A program made the position numbers and the translations under genes. The notes beneath the pieces are model-generated. The model ran no database searches. It saw nothing but the letters and a program-made list of their open reading frames with translations, and was not told the DNA's origin. Below, piece by piece: positions 17,604 to 28,743 of a DNA stretch of 64,000 nucleotides. This stretch comes from Pseudoduganella dura (GTDB lineage Bacteria > Pseudomonadota > Gammaproteobacteria > Burkholderiales > Burkholderiaceae_D): positions 6,138,001-6,202,000 of the forward strand of contig NZ_WNWM01000002.1 of the NCBI RefSeq assembly GCF_009727155.1, read 5' to 3'. Within the stretch, counting starts at the first letter, position 1, and each line of letters opens with the position of its first letter.

Positions 17604-18320
17604 TCAACCTTCCGTGCCGGCGTGCGCGGCCAGATAGTCCGGGTACCGTTCAGCGATGCGCTCCACGTCCGGCAGCATATCGCCCAGGCAGCGCCGCATG
17701 CATGCCATCGCCAGCCTGCCGTCGCCGCCGGCGATCGCGCCGGCGATGCTGGCATGATCGGCCAGTACCCGTGCCGCGGCGACGGGCGGCCCCAGCCGCT
17801 GCAACCGTTCCAGGTTGCCGCTTTGCCGCCGCAGCAGGTCCCACAGGCGCTCGACCTTGGCAAGCGCGAACAGCTGGCGATGGAACGCGGTGCCGGCGCT
17901 GTCGAATGCCGCATCGTCGCGGTGGCGGCTGGCCAGGCCCTGTTGCGCGACCAGCTGCTGCAAGGCCGGCGCAACGTCCGGCAGCCGGTCTCCGGCCTGC
18001 GCCAGCAGGTTCACCACTTCCAGCTCGAGCGACAGGCGCAGCAGATGCGCCTGCCGCGCCGCGTTCACGTCGATGCGGCTGACGGTCGTGGTCTGCTGCG
18101 GCACGATGTCGACGAGGCCTTCGTCTCCCAGCCGCGACAGCGCATCGCGCAGCGGCGTGGACGACAGCGCGAAGTAGTCGGCCAGTTCGGCGCGATGCAG
18201 CTGCGTGCCCGGTTCCAGCGCCAGCGTGACGATCAGCTCGCGCAGGTGGTCGAACACCTGGGCCGATGCGTTGCGCATGCGGTCGAGACGGAAGCTGGTG
18301 GAGGGCAGGCCGGGGATCAT
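17604..18320 (-). CDS. GntR-family regulator, FCD subfamily, convergent with gudD
   Basis: The 238-aa product has a GntR winged helix (AQVFDHLRELIVTLALEPGT, LHRAELADYFALSSTPLRDA, LSRLGDEGLVDIVPQQTTTV) and a C-terminal FCD domain (LADHASIAGAIAGGDGRLAM). It is a paralogue of the regulator at 15253-15963: the architecture, GNLERLQRLG versus GNMDRLRRLH, and the YPDYLA versus YPEYLA ends match closely. The two bracket gudD. Having two related FCD regulators around one catabolic gene suggests duplication followed by division of effector or target. Which one controls gudD cannot be told from sequence. Confidence 0.86.
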   Translation of the reverse strand: MIPGLPSTSFRLDRMRNASAQVFDHLRELIVTLALEPGTQLHRAELADYFALSSTPLRDALSRLGDEGLVDIVPQQTTTVSRIDVNAARQAHLLRLSLELEVVNLLAQAGDRLPDVAPALQQLVAQQGLASRHRDDAAFDSAGTAFHRQLFALAKVERLWDLLRRQSGNLERLQRLGPPVAAARVLADHASIAGAIAGGDGRLAMACMRRCLGDMLPDVERIAERYPDYLAAHAGTEG

Positions 18321-18411
18321 TGAGGATGACGCTGTAACCGGAAAGAAAGCGGCTATTGTAGCCGCTCCACCGGGTGCCGGCGGCGGCCCCGGCGCGGCCG
18401 CGCACGAGTCT

Positions 18412-20949
18412 TCAGGGCGCCTTGCTCTCCAGCGCCACCTGCGCGCTCCCCAAGCCCTCCGCCGTGGCGGTCAGCACCATCTTGCCCGCCTGGCCGGGCC
18501 GCGGGCGCACGATGGCCAGCGCCAGGCCGTTGAACGCATTGCGCCGCGGCGACTGGAACGATTCGAAGCTGGTCGGATCGCCGTTGTCGGTGGCGACGAT
18601 CTCGCCAGGGCCGGTCAGGCTGAAGGTGACACGGTTCGCCGTGCGCGGTACCGGCAGGCCGTCCCTGTCCGCGATCGTCACGGTGACGAACGACAGGTCG
18701 TCGCCATCGGCGCGCAATGCCTGGCGGTCGGCCGACAGCAGCAGTTTCGCCGCCGCGCCGGTGGTGCGCACCGTGTCTTCAGCCCAGGGCTTGCCGTTCC
18801 GGTAGCTTACCGCGCGGAGCGTGCCTGGCTGGTAGACCACGTCGTCCCAGCGCAGCCGGTATTCGTGCGGGCCGCGCTGCTTGCGCCCCAGCGACTTGCC
18901 GTTCAAAAACAGCTCGGCCTCGTCGCCGGAGGTGTACAGGTGCACCGGCGTGACCTGGCCTGCGCGCTCCGGCCAGTTCCAGTGCGGCAGCAGGTGCGCC
19001 ATCGGCAGTTCGGGGCGCCAGCGCGCCTGGTACAGGTAGAAGCGGTCCTTCCTGAAGCCGGCCAGGTCGACGATGCCGAAATACGAGCTGCGCGACGGCA
19101 CGCTGATCTTCTTCAGGCTTTCCAGCTCCTTCGCCATGCGCTGGCGCTGCGCGGGATCGGTGAAGTTCAGCAGGTTGGTCGCGTCGTTGTTGTATGGTGT
19201 CGGCTCGCCCAGGTAGTCGAAGCCGGTCCACACGAATTCGCCGGCCACGAACGGGTTGTCGTCCTGCCCGCGGAATTCCTTGTCCGGCGGCGATGCCCAT
19301 GGCGGCGCCGACAGGTCATAGCTGCTGACCTGGAAATTGGCCAGCCCCTTCGACTGATCGTCGCCGACAGGGAAAAAATATTCGCCGCGCGAACTCACGG
19401 TGGATGCGGTCTCGCTGCCGAGCAGCGGGATATGGGGCGCATGCTCGTGGAAGTTGCGGTACTCGTGCGGCTTGTAGTTGTAGCCGAACACGTCGACCGC
19501 GCCCTGGAAGCCGTTGTAGCCGGAACCGACGTGGTTGTACGCGGCCGTCGTGGGCCGGGTGCGGTCTTCGCCGCGCGCGATTTCCGACAGCCGCGCCGCC
19601 ACCTTCCAGCCCTCGGGATGGCCCTGCTCGACGATCTCGTTGCCGATGCTCCAGGCGATCACGCTGGGGTGGTTGCGGTCGCGCCGGATCATGGCGCGCA
19701 GGTCCTTCTCGTGCCACTTGTCGAAGTGCAGGTGGTAGTCGTTCGGGGTTTTCCCGATGCCCCACGTATCGAACGCTTCCGCCACCACCACGAAGCCCAT
19801 GCGGTCGGTCAGTTCCAGCAGTTCCGGCGCCGGCGGATTGTGGCTGGTCCGGATCGCATTGACGCCCATCTCGCGCAGGATCTCGAGCTGGCGCTCGAGC
19901 GCGCGCGTGTTGATCGCCGCGCCGAGCGCACCCAGGTCGTGGTGCTGGCACACGCCGTTGATCGTCAGGCGGCTGCCGTTGAGCAGGAAGCCCCGCGCGG
20001 CGTCGAACGCGATGGTGCGGATGCCGAACGGCGTCTCGACGACATCGACCAGGCGCCCCTTGTCGGTGATCGTGGTAACGGCGACGTAGCGCTGCGGGCT
20101 GGCAGTGCTCCACAGCCGCGGATTGGCCACCGCCAGCGCCTGGCTCAACTGGACCTGGGCACCCGCCGGCGCCTTGGCCGGCGCGGCGGGCTCCTTGCGC
20201 GCCACCGGCTGTCCCGAACGCTTGCCGGCCGCATCGAGCGCGTAGATTTCCGTCGCCGCCTGCACCTCGGTCGCCGCGCCGCGGTTGTCCACCGTGACGT
20301 CGATGTTCACCGTGGCCGAGGCTTGCGTCACCACGGGCGTCGTGACGAAGGTGCCGTACTGCGCCACGTGTACCGGCGCCGTCTTGACGAGCCACACGTT
20401 CCGGTACATGCCGCCGCCCGGATACCAGCGCGACGACGCGGGCGGATTGTCCAGCCGCACCGCCACCACGTTGGCGCCGCCCGGTTTCACGTGCGCCGTA
20501 AGATCCACGCGCCACGAGGCATAGCCATACGGCCACCCGCCCACGTGCCTGCCGTTGATCCACACCTGCGCGTTCGACATGGCGCCGTCGATATCGAGAT
20601 AGATGCGGCGGCCGGCATCGGCCGCGGGCAGCGTGAAGTGCTTGCGGTACCAGGCCACGCCCCACCATGGCAACTTGCCGGTGTCGTTCGGGTATTCCTG
20701 CCTGAACGGGCCCTCGATGCCCCAGTCGTGCGGCAGCGCGAGCTTGCGCCACGCGGCGTCGTCGAAGCCCGGCTGCGCCGCCGGCGTGGCCGCGCCGGCG
20801 GCGGGCGCCGGACCGGCATCGGCCTTGGTGAAACGCCAGTCGGCATTGAAGGCGATGCGCTCGCGTATGGGTGCCTCGGCGGCATTGGCGCCGGCCAGCG
20901 CGATGAATCCGGCGGCGACGAAGGGCAGGAAGCGTTTCGGCAGGTGCAT
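18412..20949 (-). CDS. Secreted glycoside hydrolase family 2 (beta-galactosidase-like)
   Basis: The 845-aa protein starts with a signal peptide (RFLPFVAAGFIALAGANA). It then shows GH2 domains in order: sugar-binding jelly roll (LPHDWGIEGPF, WYRKHFTLP, VWINGRHVGGWPYGYASW), immunoglobulin-like domain, and TIM barrel. The acid/base Glu is in IAWSIGNEI (about residue 438) and the nucleophile Glu in LLGSETAS (about residue 513). DUF4982 and further Ig-like domains follow at the C-terminus. This layout matches Bacteroides/Xanthomonas-type exo-beta-galactosidases acting on plant or host glycans; beta-glucuronidase or mannosidase activity is less likely. It is divergent from a GH43 enzyme, pointing to co-regulated breakdown of arabinose/galactose-containing polysaccharide. 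A galactose uptake and galTK cluster lies about 30 kb away. Confidence 0.87.
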   Translation of the reverse strand: MHLPKRFLPFVAAGFIALAGANAAEAPIRERIAFNADWRFTKADAGPAPAAGAATPAAQPGFDDAAWRKLALPHDWGIEGPFRQEYPNDTGKLPWWGVAWYRKHFTLPAADAGRRIYLDIDGAMSNAQVWINGRHVGGWPYGYASWRVDLTAHVKPGGANVVAVRLDNPPASSRWYPGGGMYRNVWLVKTAPVHVAQYGTFVTTPVVTQASATVNIDVTVDNRGAATEVQAATEIYALDAAGKRSGQPVARKEPAAPAKAPAGAQVQLSQALAVANPRLWSTASPQRYVAVTTITDKGRLVDVVETPFGIRTIAFDAARGFLLNGSRLTINGVCQHHDLGALGAAINTRALERQLEILREMGVNAIRTSHNPPAPELLELTDRMGFVVVAEAFDTWGIGKTPNDYHLHFDKWHEKDLRAMIRRDRNHPSVIAWSIGNEIVEQGHPEGWKVAARLSEIARGEDRTRPTTAAYNHVGSGYNGFQGAVDVFGYNYKPHEYRNFHEHAPHIPLLGSETASTVSSRGEYFFPVGDDQSKGLANFQVSSYDLSAPPWASPPDKEFRGQDDNPFVAGEFVWTGFDYLGEPTPYNNDATNLLNFTDPAQRQRMAKELESLKKISVPSRSSYFGIVDLAGFRKDRFYLYQARWRPELPMAHLLPHWNWPERAGQVTPVHLYTSGDEAELFLNGKSLGRKQRGPHEYRLRWDDVVYQPGTLRAVSYRNGKPWAEDTVRTTGAAAKLLLSADRQALRADGDDLSFVTVTIADRDGLPVPRTANRVTFSLTGPGEIVATDNGDPTSFESFQSPRRNAFNGLALAIVRPRPGQAGKMVLTATAEGLGSAQVALESKAP

Positions 20950-21147
20950 GGGATATTCACATGAAGGAAGAGCAAAAAGTCTAGCCGGGAATGCAATGCC
21001 GTTGCTATTCCATTTGTCGCGCCCGCTATCCGGAACCGTTATAGCGCGCTTCTCCGCTCAACCGGGTGAGCGAAAAAGCGCGGCAACGCTCATGGCTCCG
21101 CGCCCATGCTAAGGTACGGCGCCGACAACGATAACCCGGAGAAGACG

Positions 21148-23052
21148 ATGCCCGCCAACCCCAAGAGCCTGCACGGCGCGCTGGCCCTGGTCCTGTGTGC
21201 CCATGCCGCCGTCGCGGCCGCGCAGCAGCCGAAATGGCCCGACGACGCCTGGCTGTTCACGTCGTTTCACGGCAGGGGCGATGGCCTGCACCTGTCGGCC
21301 AGCGACGACGGCATGGCGTGGAAAGACCTGGGCAAGGTATTCCTGGAACCCGCCGTCGGCAGCGGCCTGATGCGAGACCCGCATATCCTGCGCGGGCCGG
21401 ACGGCGTGTTCCGCATGGTGTGGACCACCGGCTGGAAGGACAAGGGCATCGGCTACGCGGCATCGACCGATCTGGTCAACTGGTCGGCGCAGCGCTACCT
21501 GCCGCTCTTCGACAAGGTGGCGGGGGCGACGGACGCGTGGGCGCCCGAAACGTTCTACGACGAAGCCGGCAAGCAGTACGTGATCACGGTGTCGTCGGAC
21601 ATCGAAGGCCGGTTTGCCGAAACCAGGTCCGCCGAGCGGATGAACCACCGCACGTATTACGTGACGACGAAGGATTTCGTCACGTTCAGCGAACCGCGGC
21701 TGTTCCTCGATCCCGGCTTCGACCACATCGATACCACCGTGCTGCGGGACGGCGCCCGCTACATTGCCGTCTTCAAGGAAGGGGACAGGCAGAAGTCGGG
21801 CCAGTGGGGCGCGATCCGCTGGGCGGTGGCCGACAGCGCGCTGGGCCCATACCGGGTGATGCCCGACCCGATCGTCGCCGGCCAGCGGGCGGAAGGCCCG
21901 ACGCTGTTCACGCGCGGCGGCAGGACCACGCTGCTCGTCGATTTCTACGCCGACAAGCGCTACGGCGCTTTCCAGACCGCCGACTGGCGGCAGTGGACCG
22001 ACGTGTCTTCGCAATTGGCAGTGGCGCCCGGCCAGCGCCACGGTACCGTGCTGTCCGCGCCCGCCTGGCTGGCGAAGAATCTCGCCGCCGCGATCCCGTC
22101 CGGGAAACCGGTCGAGCCGACGCCCGCACCGCCGCCGGTGCTGGAGGGCTTCACCGCCGACCCGTCGATCCGCGTGTTCGGCGACACGTATTACCTGTAC
22201 CCCACGTCGGACAAGCCGCACTGGCAGACCACCGATTTCTCCGTCTGGTCGTCCAGGAACCTCGTCGACTGGAAGAAGGAAGGCATGATCCTGGACGTGG
22301 CGCACGACGTGAAGTGGGCCAATGTGGAAGCCTGGGCGCCCGATGTCATCGAGCGCAACGGCACCTACTACATGTACTTCTGCGCGCAGGGCAGCATCGG
22401 CGTCGCCACGTCGAAGTCGCCGACCGGCCCGTTCGCCGACGCGCTGGGCCGGCCGCTCGTCGCCAGGGGCACCGGCGTGGAAACCAACACGATCGATCCG
22501 TATCCGTTCATCGACGACGACGGCCAGGCCTATCTCTACTACGGCAACGGCAGGCTGGGCAACGTGTACAGGCTAAAGGCCGACATGGTGACGCTGGACG
22601 GGCCGCCGCGCACGATCGAGCTGAAGGACCACCGCGAAGGCATGGTGGTGTTCAAGCGGAACGGCAAGTATTACTTCATGTGGTCGATCGACGACGCGCG
22701 CAGTCCCGATTACCGGGTGGGCTGGGGGATCGCCGATTCGCCGCTGGGGCCGGTGCGTTCGCCGGACCATGGCTTCATCGTCCTGCAGCGCAACGGCCCG
22801 GCGGTGGCCACCGCGCATCACAGCGTGGTCAACGTGCCCGGTACCGACCGCTGGTATGTCGCATACCACCGCCACGCGCTGCCCGTCGGCGGCGGCTACC
22901 AGCGCGAAACGGTACTGGCCCGGATGGAATTCAATTCCGACGGATCGATCAGGCCGATGGACCCGATGACCGTGCCGTTCAAGCCGGGCGATGCGGGCGA
23001 ACCGCTCAAGGGCCGGAACGATGCGCGGCGGGGTGCGACAGCCGCACGGTAG
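21148..23052 (+). CDS. Secreted protein with two tandem GH43-type five-bladed propellers
   Basis: The 634-aa product has a signal peptide (LALVLCAHAAVAAAQ) after GGAGAAG and the ATG at 21148. Residues about 25-310 form one GH43-like domain (MRDPHILRGPDGVFRMVWTT, AWAPETFYDEAGKQYVITVS). A Pro linker follows, and residues about 330-620 form a second. The second domain shows the expected triad: base Asp in FTADPSIRV (about 338), modulator Asp in NTIDPYPFIDDDG (about 450), and acid Glu in HREGMVVFK (about 497). The N-terminal half has a plausible Asp at MRDP but weaker acid motifs, so it may have another specificity or be non-catalytic. Arabinofuranosidase, xylosidase or exo-galactosidase activity is possible. 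It is divergent from the GH2 gene. Confidence 0.87.
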   Translation: MPANPKSLHGALALVLCAHAAVAAAQQPKWPDDAWLFTSFHGRGDGLHLSASDDGMAWKDLGKVFLEPAVGSGLMRDPHILRGPDGVFRMVWTTGWKDKGIGYAASTDLVNWSAQRYLPLFDKVAGATDAWAPETFYDEAGKQYVITVSSDIEGRFAETRSAERMNHRTYYVTTKDFVTFSEPRLFLDPGFDHIDTTVLRDGARYIAVFKEGDRQKSGQWGAIRWAVADSALGPYRVMPDPIVAGQRAEGPTLFTRGGRTTLLVDFYADKRYGAFQTADWRQWTDVSSQLAVAPGQRHGTVLSAPAWLAKNLAAAIPSGKPVEPTPAPPPVLEGFTADPSIRVFGDTYYLYPTSDKPHWQTTDFSVWSSRNLVDWKKEGMILDVAHDVKWANVEAWAPDVIERNGTYYMYFCAQGSIGVATSKSPTGPFADALGRPLVARGTGVETNTIDPYPFIDDDGQAYLYYGNGRLGNVYRLKADMVTLDGPPRTIELKDHREGMVVFKRNGKYYFMWSIDDARSPDYRVGWGIADSPLGPVRSPDHGFIVLQRNGPAVATAHHSVVNVPGTDRWYVAYHRHALPVGGGYQRETVLARMEFNSDGSIRPMDPMTVPFKPGDAGEPLKGRNDARRGATAAR

Positions 23053-23171
23053 CAGGGCAGGCGGCAGGGCGAACAGAAGGACGGCGGCAGGGCGCCAGGC
23101 GCCCGACGTATTGTCGGCCGCCATGCTATCGTGGCGCCTTCGCGGCCCGCCGCGCCATCGATGTCACTGTC

Positions 23172-25277
<2,106 letters not shown>

Positions 25278-25289
25278 CCGCCGGCCCTG

Positions 25290-25427
25290 AAGAACCTCGA
25301 CCTGAACCTGCTGAAGGCGCTGGCCGCGCTGCTGGACGAGAACAGCATGACGCGCGCGGCGGCGCGGCTGGGCGTCACGCAGCCGGCGATGAGCGGCATG
25401 CTGACGCGGATCGGTGCTTCCCGCATC
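25290..25427 (+). pseudogene. Remnant of a LysR-family gene (HTH only)
   Basis: Just after the kinase stop, the frame starting at 25290 encodes NLDLNLLKALAALLDENSMT and RAAARLGVTQPAMSGMLTRI. That is a typical LysR N-terminal helix-turn-helix. Similarity stops after about 45 residues. There is no ATG at the expected position and no effector domain; the frame runs into the promoter of the next gene. It looks like the stump left by a deletion. Confidence 0.75.
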
Positions 25428-25447
25428 TTCCCCCGTCCCGTTCCGGC

Positions 25448-25482
25448 ACGCCGCTATTGCAACGCACTTGCAATAGCGGCGT
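25448..25482. promoter_or_regulatory. Perfect 15-bp inverted repeat upstream of the NiCoT-like gene
   Basis: Arms 25448-25462 (ending CGCTATTGCAA) and 25468-25482 (beginning TTGCAATAGCG) are exact complements around CGCAC. The site lies 41 bases before the permease start. There is no T tract, so it fits an operator for a metal-responsive regulator better than a terminator. The regulator is not known. Confidence 0.65.
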
Positions 25483-25522
25483 TTCCACGTCTACAATGCG
25501 TGACGTTTTTGAAAGGTCACGC

Positions 25523-26401
25523 ATGCACCATGAACTCGAAGCAGCACTGCCCGGCCTCACGCTGGCCCTCGTGATGGGCCTGCGCCATGGCCTGGCGCCC
25601 GATCACCTGGCGGCCATCGACGGCCTGACGGCGCGGGCCGCGTCGGACTGTCCGCGCCGGGCGCGGTGGATGGGCGCGATGTTCGCCGGCGGCCATGCCG
25701 CGGCGGTGCTGCTGATCGTGCTGGCCGCGTCGCTGACGTCGGCCTGGGTCGGGCCCTACCGGGCGGTGGTCCACTGGATCGAACTGGCGCCACCCGTCTT
25801 CCTGCTCGCGCTCGCGGCGATGAATGCGCGCCAGCTGCTGCGCGCGCCTGTCGCTCCACTCTCCGCATTCCCGGCCGCGACGGCCGTCCGCGCGCAGGGC
25901 AGGCTGGCGCGGTGGCTGCCCCGCAAGGTCACGCTGCGCTCCGCGGCCATCGTCGGCGCGCTGTTCGCGCTCGGCTTCGAAAGCGCGCTGCAGGCCATCG
26001 TCTGGGGCTACGCGGCCACCGCCGCCGGATCGCTGGCCGGCGCGCTGCTGGTCGCGGCGGTCTTCACCGGCGGCATGGCGATCACCGACAGCGTGGATGG
26101 CTGGATCGCCGCGCGCATGCTCGCCAGCGGATCTCCCGCGCGGATGCAGGCGTTCCGTCGCCGGCTCGGCTGGCCGATCGTCGCGCTGTGCATCGCCAGC
26201 GCCGGCGCCATGCTGCTGGGGCGCTGGCTGCCGCACGGCGGCGCAGGCGAAGACCTGTACCAGGCCATCGGCGCCGCCATCGTGCTCGCCACGGTTGTCG
26301 CCTATGCGATGGCATTGCGTGCCGCGGCCCGCGATGCGCAGGCCGCCCCGGTCCTCGCGGAGCAGCGCCGCCGACCACGCCCGATACATTTTCGCTATTA
26401 A
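25523..26401 (+). CDS. NiCoT-family nickel/cobalt permease-like protein
   Basis: The 292-aa membrane protein carries the NiCoT signature HX4DH in transmembrane segment II: LRHGLAPDHLAAIDGLT, with His22, Asp27 and His28 from this start. It also has a later AITDSVDGW segment that corresponds to the family's SL(M/V)DTTDG motif. About seven hydrophobic helices are visible, and a basic C-terminus (RRRPRPIHFRY). The middle motif LGFESALQA differs from the usual LGFDTATE, so it may be a divergent member or transport another metal. The ATG at 25523 is preceded by AAAGG; ATG at 25496 is an alternative. It lies upstream of a TBDT with a His-rich loop, forming an outer-plus-inner membrane metal uptake pair. 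Confidence 0.8.
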   Translation: MHHELEAALPGLTLALVMGLRHGLAPDHLAAIDGLTARAASDCPRRARWMGAMFAGGHAAAVLLIVLAASLTSAWVGPYRAVVHWIELAPPVFLLALAAMNARQLLRAPVAPLSAFPAATAVRAQGRLARWLPRKVTLRSAAIVGALFALGFESALQAIVWGYAATAAGSLAGALLVAAVFTGGMAITDSVDGWIAARMLASGSPARMQAFRRRLGWPIVALCIASAGAMLLGRWLPHGGAGEDLYQAIGAAIVLATVVAYAMALRAAARDAQAAPVLAEQRRRPRPIHFRY

Positions 26402-26420
26402 TGATAATGACATATCATTA
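26399..26420. promoter_or_regulatory. Fur/Zur-type box before the metal receptor gene
   Basis: TAATGATA (26399-26406) and TATCATTA (26413-26420) form an 8-bp inverted repeat with a 6-base spacer. The AT-rich sequence strongly resembles Fur-family boxes (consensus GATAATGAT...) and stands out in GC-rich DNA. It overlaps the permease stop and lies about 85 bp before the receptor ATG. A Fur-family gene is 2.3 kb downstream, so autoregulated metal control is likely. Confidence 0.7.
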
Positions 26421-26504
26421 TACTTAGAATCGTACGCAAGCCCGGCTTCGCTTCACCATCATTCAATTCACCATCATTCAATCCACTACAAGGAACCGCA
26501 ACCC

Positions 26505-28601
26505 ATGTACGACAAACGCACTCCGCTCGCGCTGGCCATCGCGCTGGCCTTCGGCGCCACGCTCAATGTCCACGCGCAGGCCACGGGCGAACGCCACGGC
26601 GGCGACCCGGACAGCATGCCCACCGTTCTGGTCTCGGCCAGCGCGCTGGGCGTGCTGGCCGACGATATGATCACGCCGGCCACCACGCTGGCCGGCGCGG
26701 AGCTGGTGCGGGCACGCGAAGCCACGCTGGGCGAGACGCTGGGCCGCCTGCCGGGCATCACGTCGAGCCACTTCGGCGCGGGAGCGAGCCGCCCCGTCAT
26801 CCGCGGCATGGATGGCCCGCGCGTGAAGATCCTGGCCGATGGCGCCGAAGTGCAGGATGCATCGACGATCAGCCCGGACCACGCCGTGGCGTTCGAGCCG
26901 CTGCTGGCAGAGCGCATCGAAGTACTGCGCGGGCCCTCGGCGCTGGCGTATGGGGGCGGCGCGGTCGGCGGCGTGGTCAACATCATCGACCGCAAGATTC
27001 CGGCCAGCCTGCCGTCGAAGACGGTCGAGGGCAGCGCCGAGGTGCGCGCCGGTTCGGCGGCGCGCGAGAAGGCCGGCGCCTTCGAGATGACGGCGGCGGC
27101 CGGCAGCGTGGCCGTCCATGCCGAAGGCGTGAAGCGCGACGCGGGCGACTACCGCGTCGGCAAGGACTGGCCGGACGGCCGCCGGGTCGGCGGCAGCGGC
27201 AAGGAGACGGAAACGGGAACGGTGGGTCTCTCGTGGATCGGCGAGCGCGGCTACCTTGGCGCCGCCTACACGAAGGAGCGCACCGAATACGGCATTCCCG
27301 GCCACAGCCACGAGTTCGAAAGCTGCCATCCGCATGGCGACCACCTGCATTGCGGCGGCCATGGCCCCGGGGAAGAGGAGGCCCACGACCACGGGCACGA
27401 ACACGAGGAAGGCGCGGTACCGTTCGTGAAGCTCGACAGCGACCGCTGGGACGTGCGCGGGGAATATCGCGAGCCGCTGGCCGGTTTCTCGAAGCTGCGG
27501 GTACGCGCTTCGTACACCGATTACCGGCACGACGAGATCGAGGGTGCCGAGGTGGCGACCACCTTCACCAGCAAGGCACACGATGCGCGCTTGGAACTGG
27601 AACACAAGCCGGTGGCCGGATGGCGCGGCGTCGTCGGCCTGCAGACGAGCCGGCGCGATTTCGCCGCCCTGGGCGAGGAGGCTTATGTGCCGGCCACGGT
27701 GACGAAGAAGCACGCCGTGTTCGCGACCGAGGAGTACCGGCTGGACGCCTGGCGCTTCGAGGCCGGCCTGCGCCACGAGTGGCAGGATATCGCGGTGGAC
27801 GGCGCCCAGGACGATGCAAACGCCGGTAATAAGAGCTCGGCCAATACCAGCGCGCGCGGCACGTCGCTGGCGCTGGGCGCCGTGTGGAAGTTCGCGCCCG
27901 ACCATTCGCTGCGGGTCGCATTGTCGCGTACGCATCGCCTGCCGGGCGCCGAGGAGCTGTATGCCGACGGCATCCACCTGGCCAGCGGCACCTGGGAAAT
28001 CGGCAATGCCGGCCTGGCGAAGGAAACGTCGAACAACCTCGACATCACGCTGCGCAGGTTCGCCGGCCCGACCACGTTCTCGGTCAGCGCCTTCCACAAC
28101 CGCATCGACGATTACATCTACGCTCGCACGCTCGACAACCACGAAGGCTTCCAGCTGATCGAGTATGCGCAGCGCGATGCGACGTTTACCGGAATCGAGG
28201 GTGAACTGCGTCACGAACTATCGGCCAGCCTGCAGGCGACGCTGTTCGGCGACTACGTGCGGGCCAGGCTGCGCGACGGCGGCGGCAACATCCCGCGCAT
28301 TCCCGCGGGGCGCATCGGCGCCAAACTCGACGGCGAGTGGCATGGCTGGCACGGCATGGTCGAGGCCTACCGCGTGGCCACGCAGGACGACGTGGCCGCC
28401 TCCGAGTCCCGCACGTCCGGCTACAACATGCTGAACTTGGGTACGCACTACAACACCCGGATCGCCGGCCTGCCCGCCATGCTGTACGCGCGGCTGAACA
28501 ATGTGACCGACGAGCTGGCCTTCAGCCACACGTCGTTCATCAAGGCCGCCGCGCCGCTGCCGGGCCGCAACCTGGCGGCGGGCGTGCGCCTGACCTTCTG
28601 A
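26505..28601 (+). CDS. TonB-dependent metal receptor with His-rich loop (ZnuD-like)
   Basis: The 698-aa outer-membrane receptor has a signal peptide (LALAIALAFGATLNVHAQA), a plug domain (VLVSASALG TonB-box-like region, RPVIRGMDGPRVKILADGAE, IEVLRGPSALAYGGGAVGGV) and a 22-strand barrel ending in Phe (LAAGVRLTF). Residues about 267-303 hold a loop packed with His, Cys, Asp and Glu (GHSHEFESCHPHGDHLHCGG, then HDHGHEHEE). This kind of loop is known from ZnuD-type zinc receptors. AAGGA precedes the ATG. With the NiCoT-like permease, the Fur-type box and a Fur-family regulator next door, uptake of zinc, nickel or cobalt is likely; which metal is not resolved. Confidence 0.9.
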   Translation: MYDKRTPLALAIALAFGATLNVHAQATGERHGGDPDSMPTVLVSASALGVLADDMITPATTLAGAELVRAREATLGETLGRLPGITSSHFGAGASRPVIRGMDGPRVKILADGAEVQDASTISPDHAVAFEPLLAERIEVLRGPSALAYGGGAVGGVVNIIDRKIPASLPSKTVEGSAEVRAGSAAREKAGAFEMTAAAGSVAVHAEGVKRDAGDYRVGKDWPDGRRVGGSGKETETGTVGLSWIGERGYLGAAYTKERTEYGIPGHSHEFESCHPHGDHLHCGGHGPGEEEAHDHGHEHEEGAVPFVKLDSDRWDVRGEYREPLAGFSKLRVRASYTDYRHDEIEGAEVATTFTSKAHDARLELEHKPVAGWRGVVGLQTSRRDFAALGEEAYVPATVTKKHAVFATEEYRLDAWRFEAGLRHEWQDIAVDGAQDDANAGNKSSANTSARGTSLALGAVWKFAPDHSLRVALSRTHRLPGAEELYADGIHLASGTWEIGNAGLAKETSNNLDITLRRFAGPTTFSVSAFHNRIDDYIYARTLDNHEGFQLIEYAQRDATFTGIEGELRHELSASLQATLFGDYVRARLRDGGGNIPRIPAGRIGAKLDGEWHGWHGMVEAYRVATQDDVAASESRTSGYNMLNLGTHYNTRIAGLPAMLYARLNNVTDELAFSHTSFIKAAAPLPGRNLAAGVRLTF

Positions 28602-28634
28602 GCCGACGTTTCGATATCCGGCGTTTCGATGCAG

Positions 28635-28683
28635 CGGATGAGTCCGTGTCATGGGGGCAGGCCCCTTGACACGGACTCATCCG
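28635..28683. repeat. Long inverted repeat between receptor and Fur-family genes
   Basis: Perfect 17-bp arms (28635-28651 and 28667-28683) surround a GGGGGCAGGCCCC core. There is no poly-T tail. It lies between two convergent genes and could act as a bidirectional stop or as a REP-like element; its G4...C4 core recalls the hairpin at 16121-16171, though the arms differ. Just after it the short motif TTCGTGCTGC is repeated twice. Confidence 0.75.
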
Positions 28684-28743
28684 TTCGTGCTGCCGCTTTT
28701 ACTGTAGTTCGTGCTGCGGCGCGACGTCAGCCGGCCGGTGGTA

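Noticed and set aside
21195..23171. Long upstream extension of the histidine kinase into the GH43 gene.
   Set aside because: The extension is a different frame of the GH43 coding region; the PAS-like domain starts right after ATG 23172.
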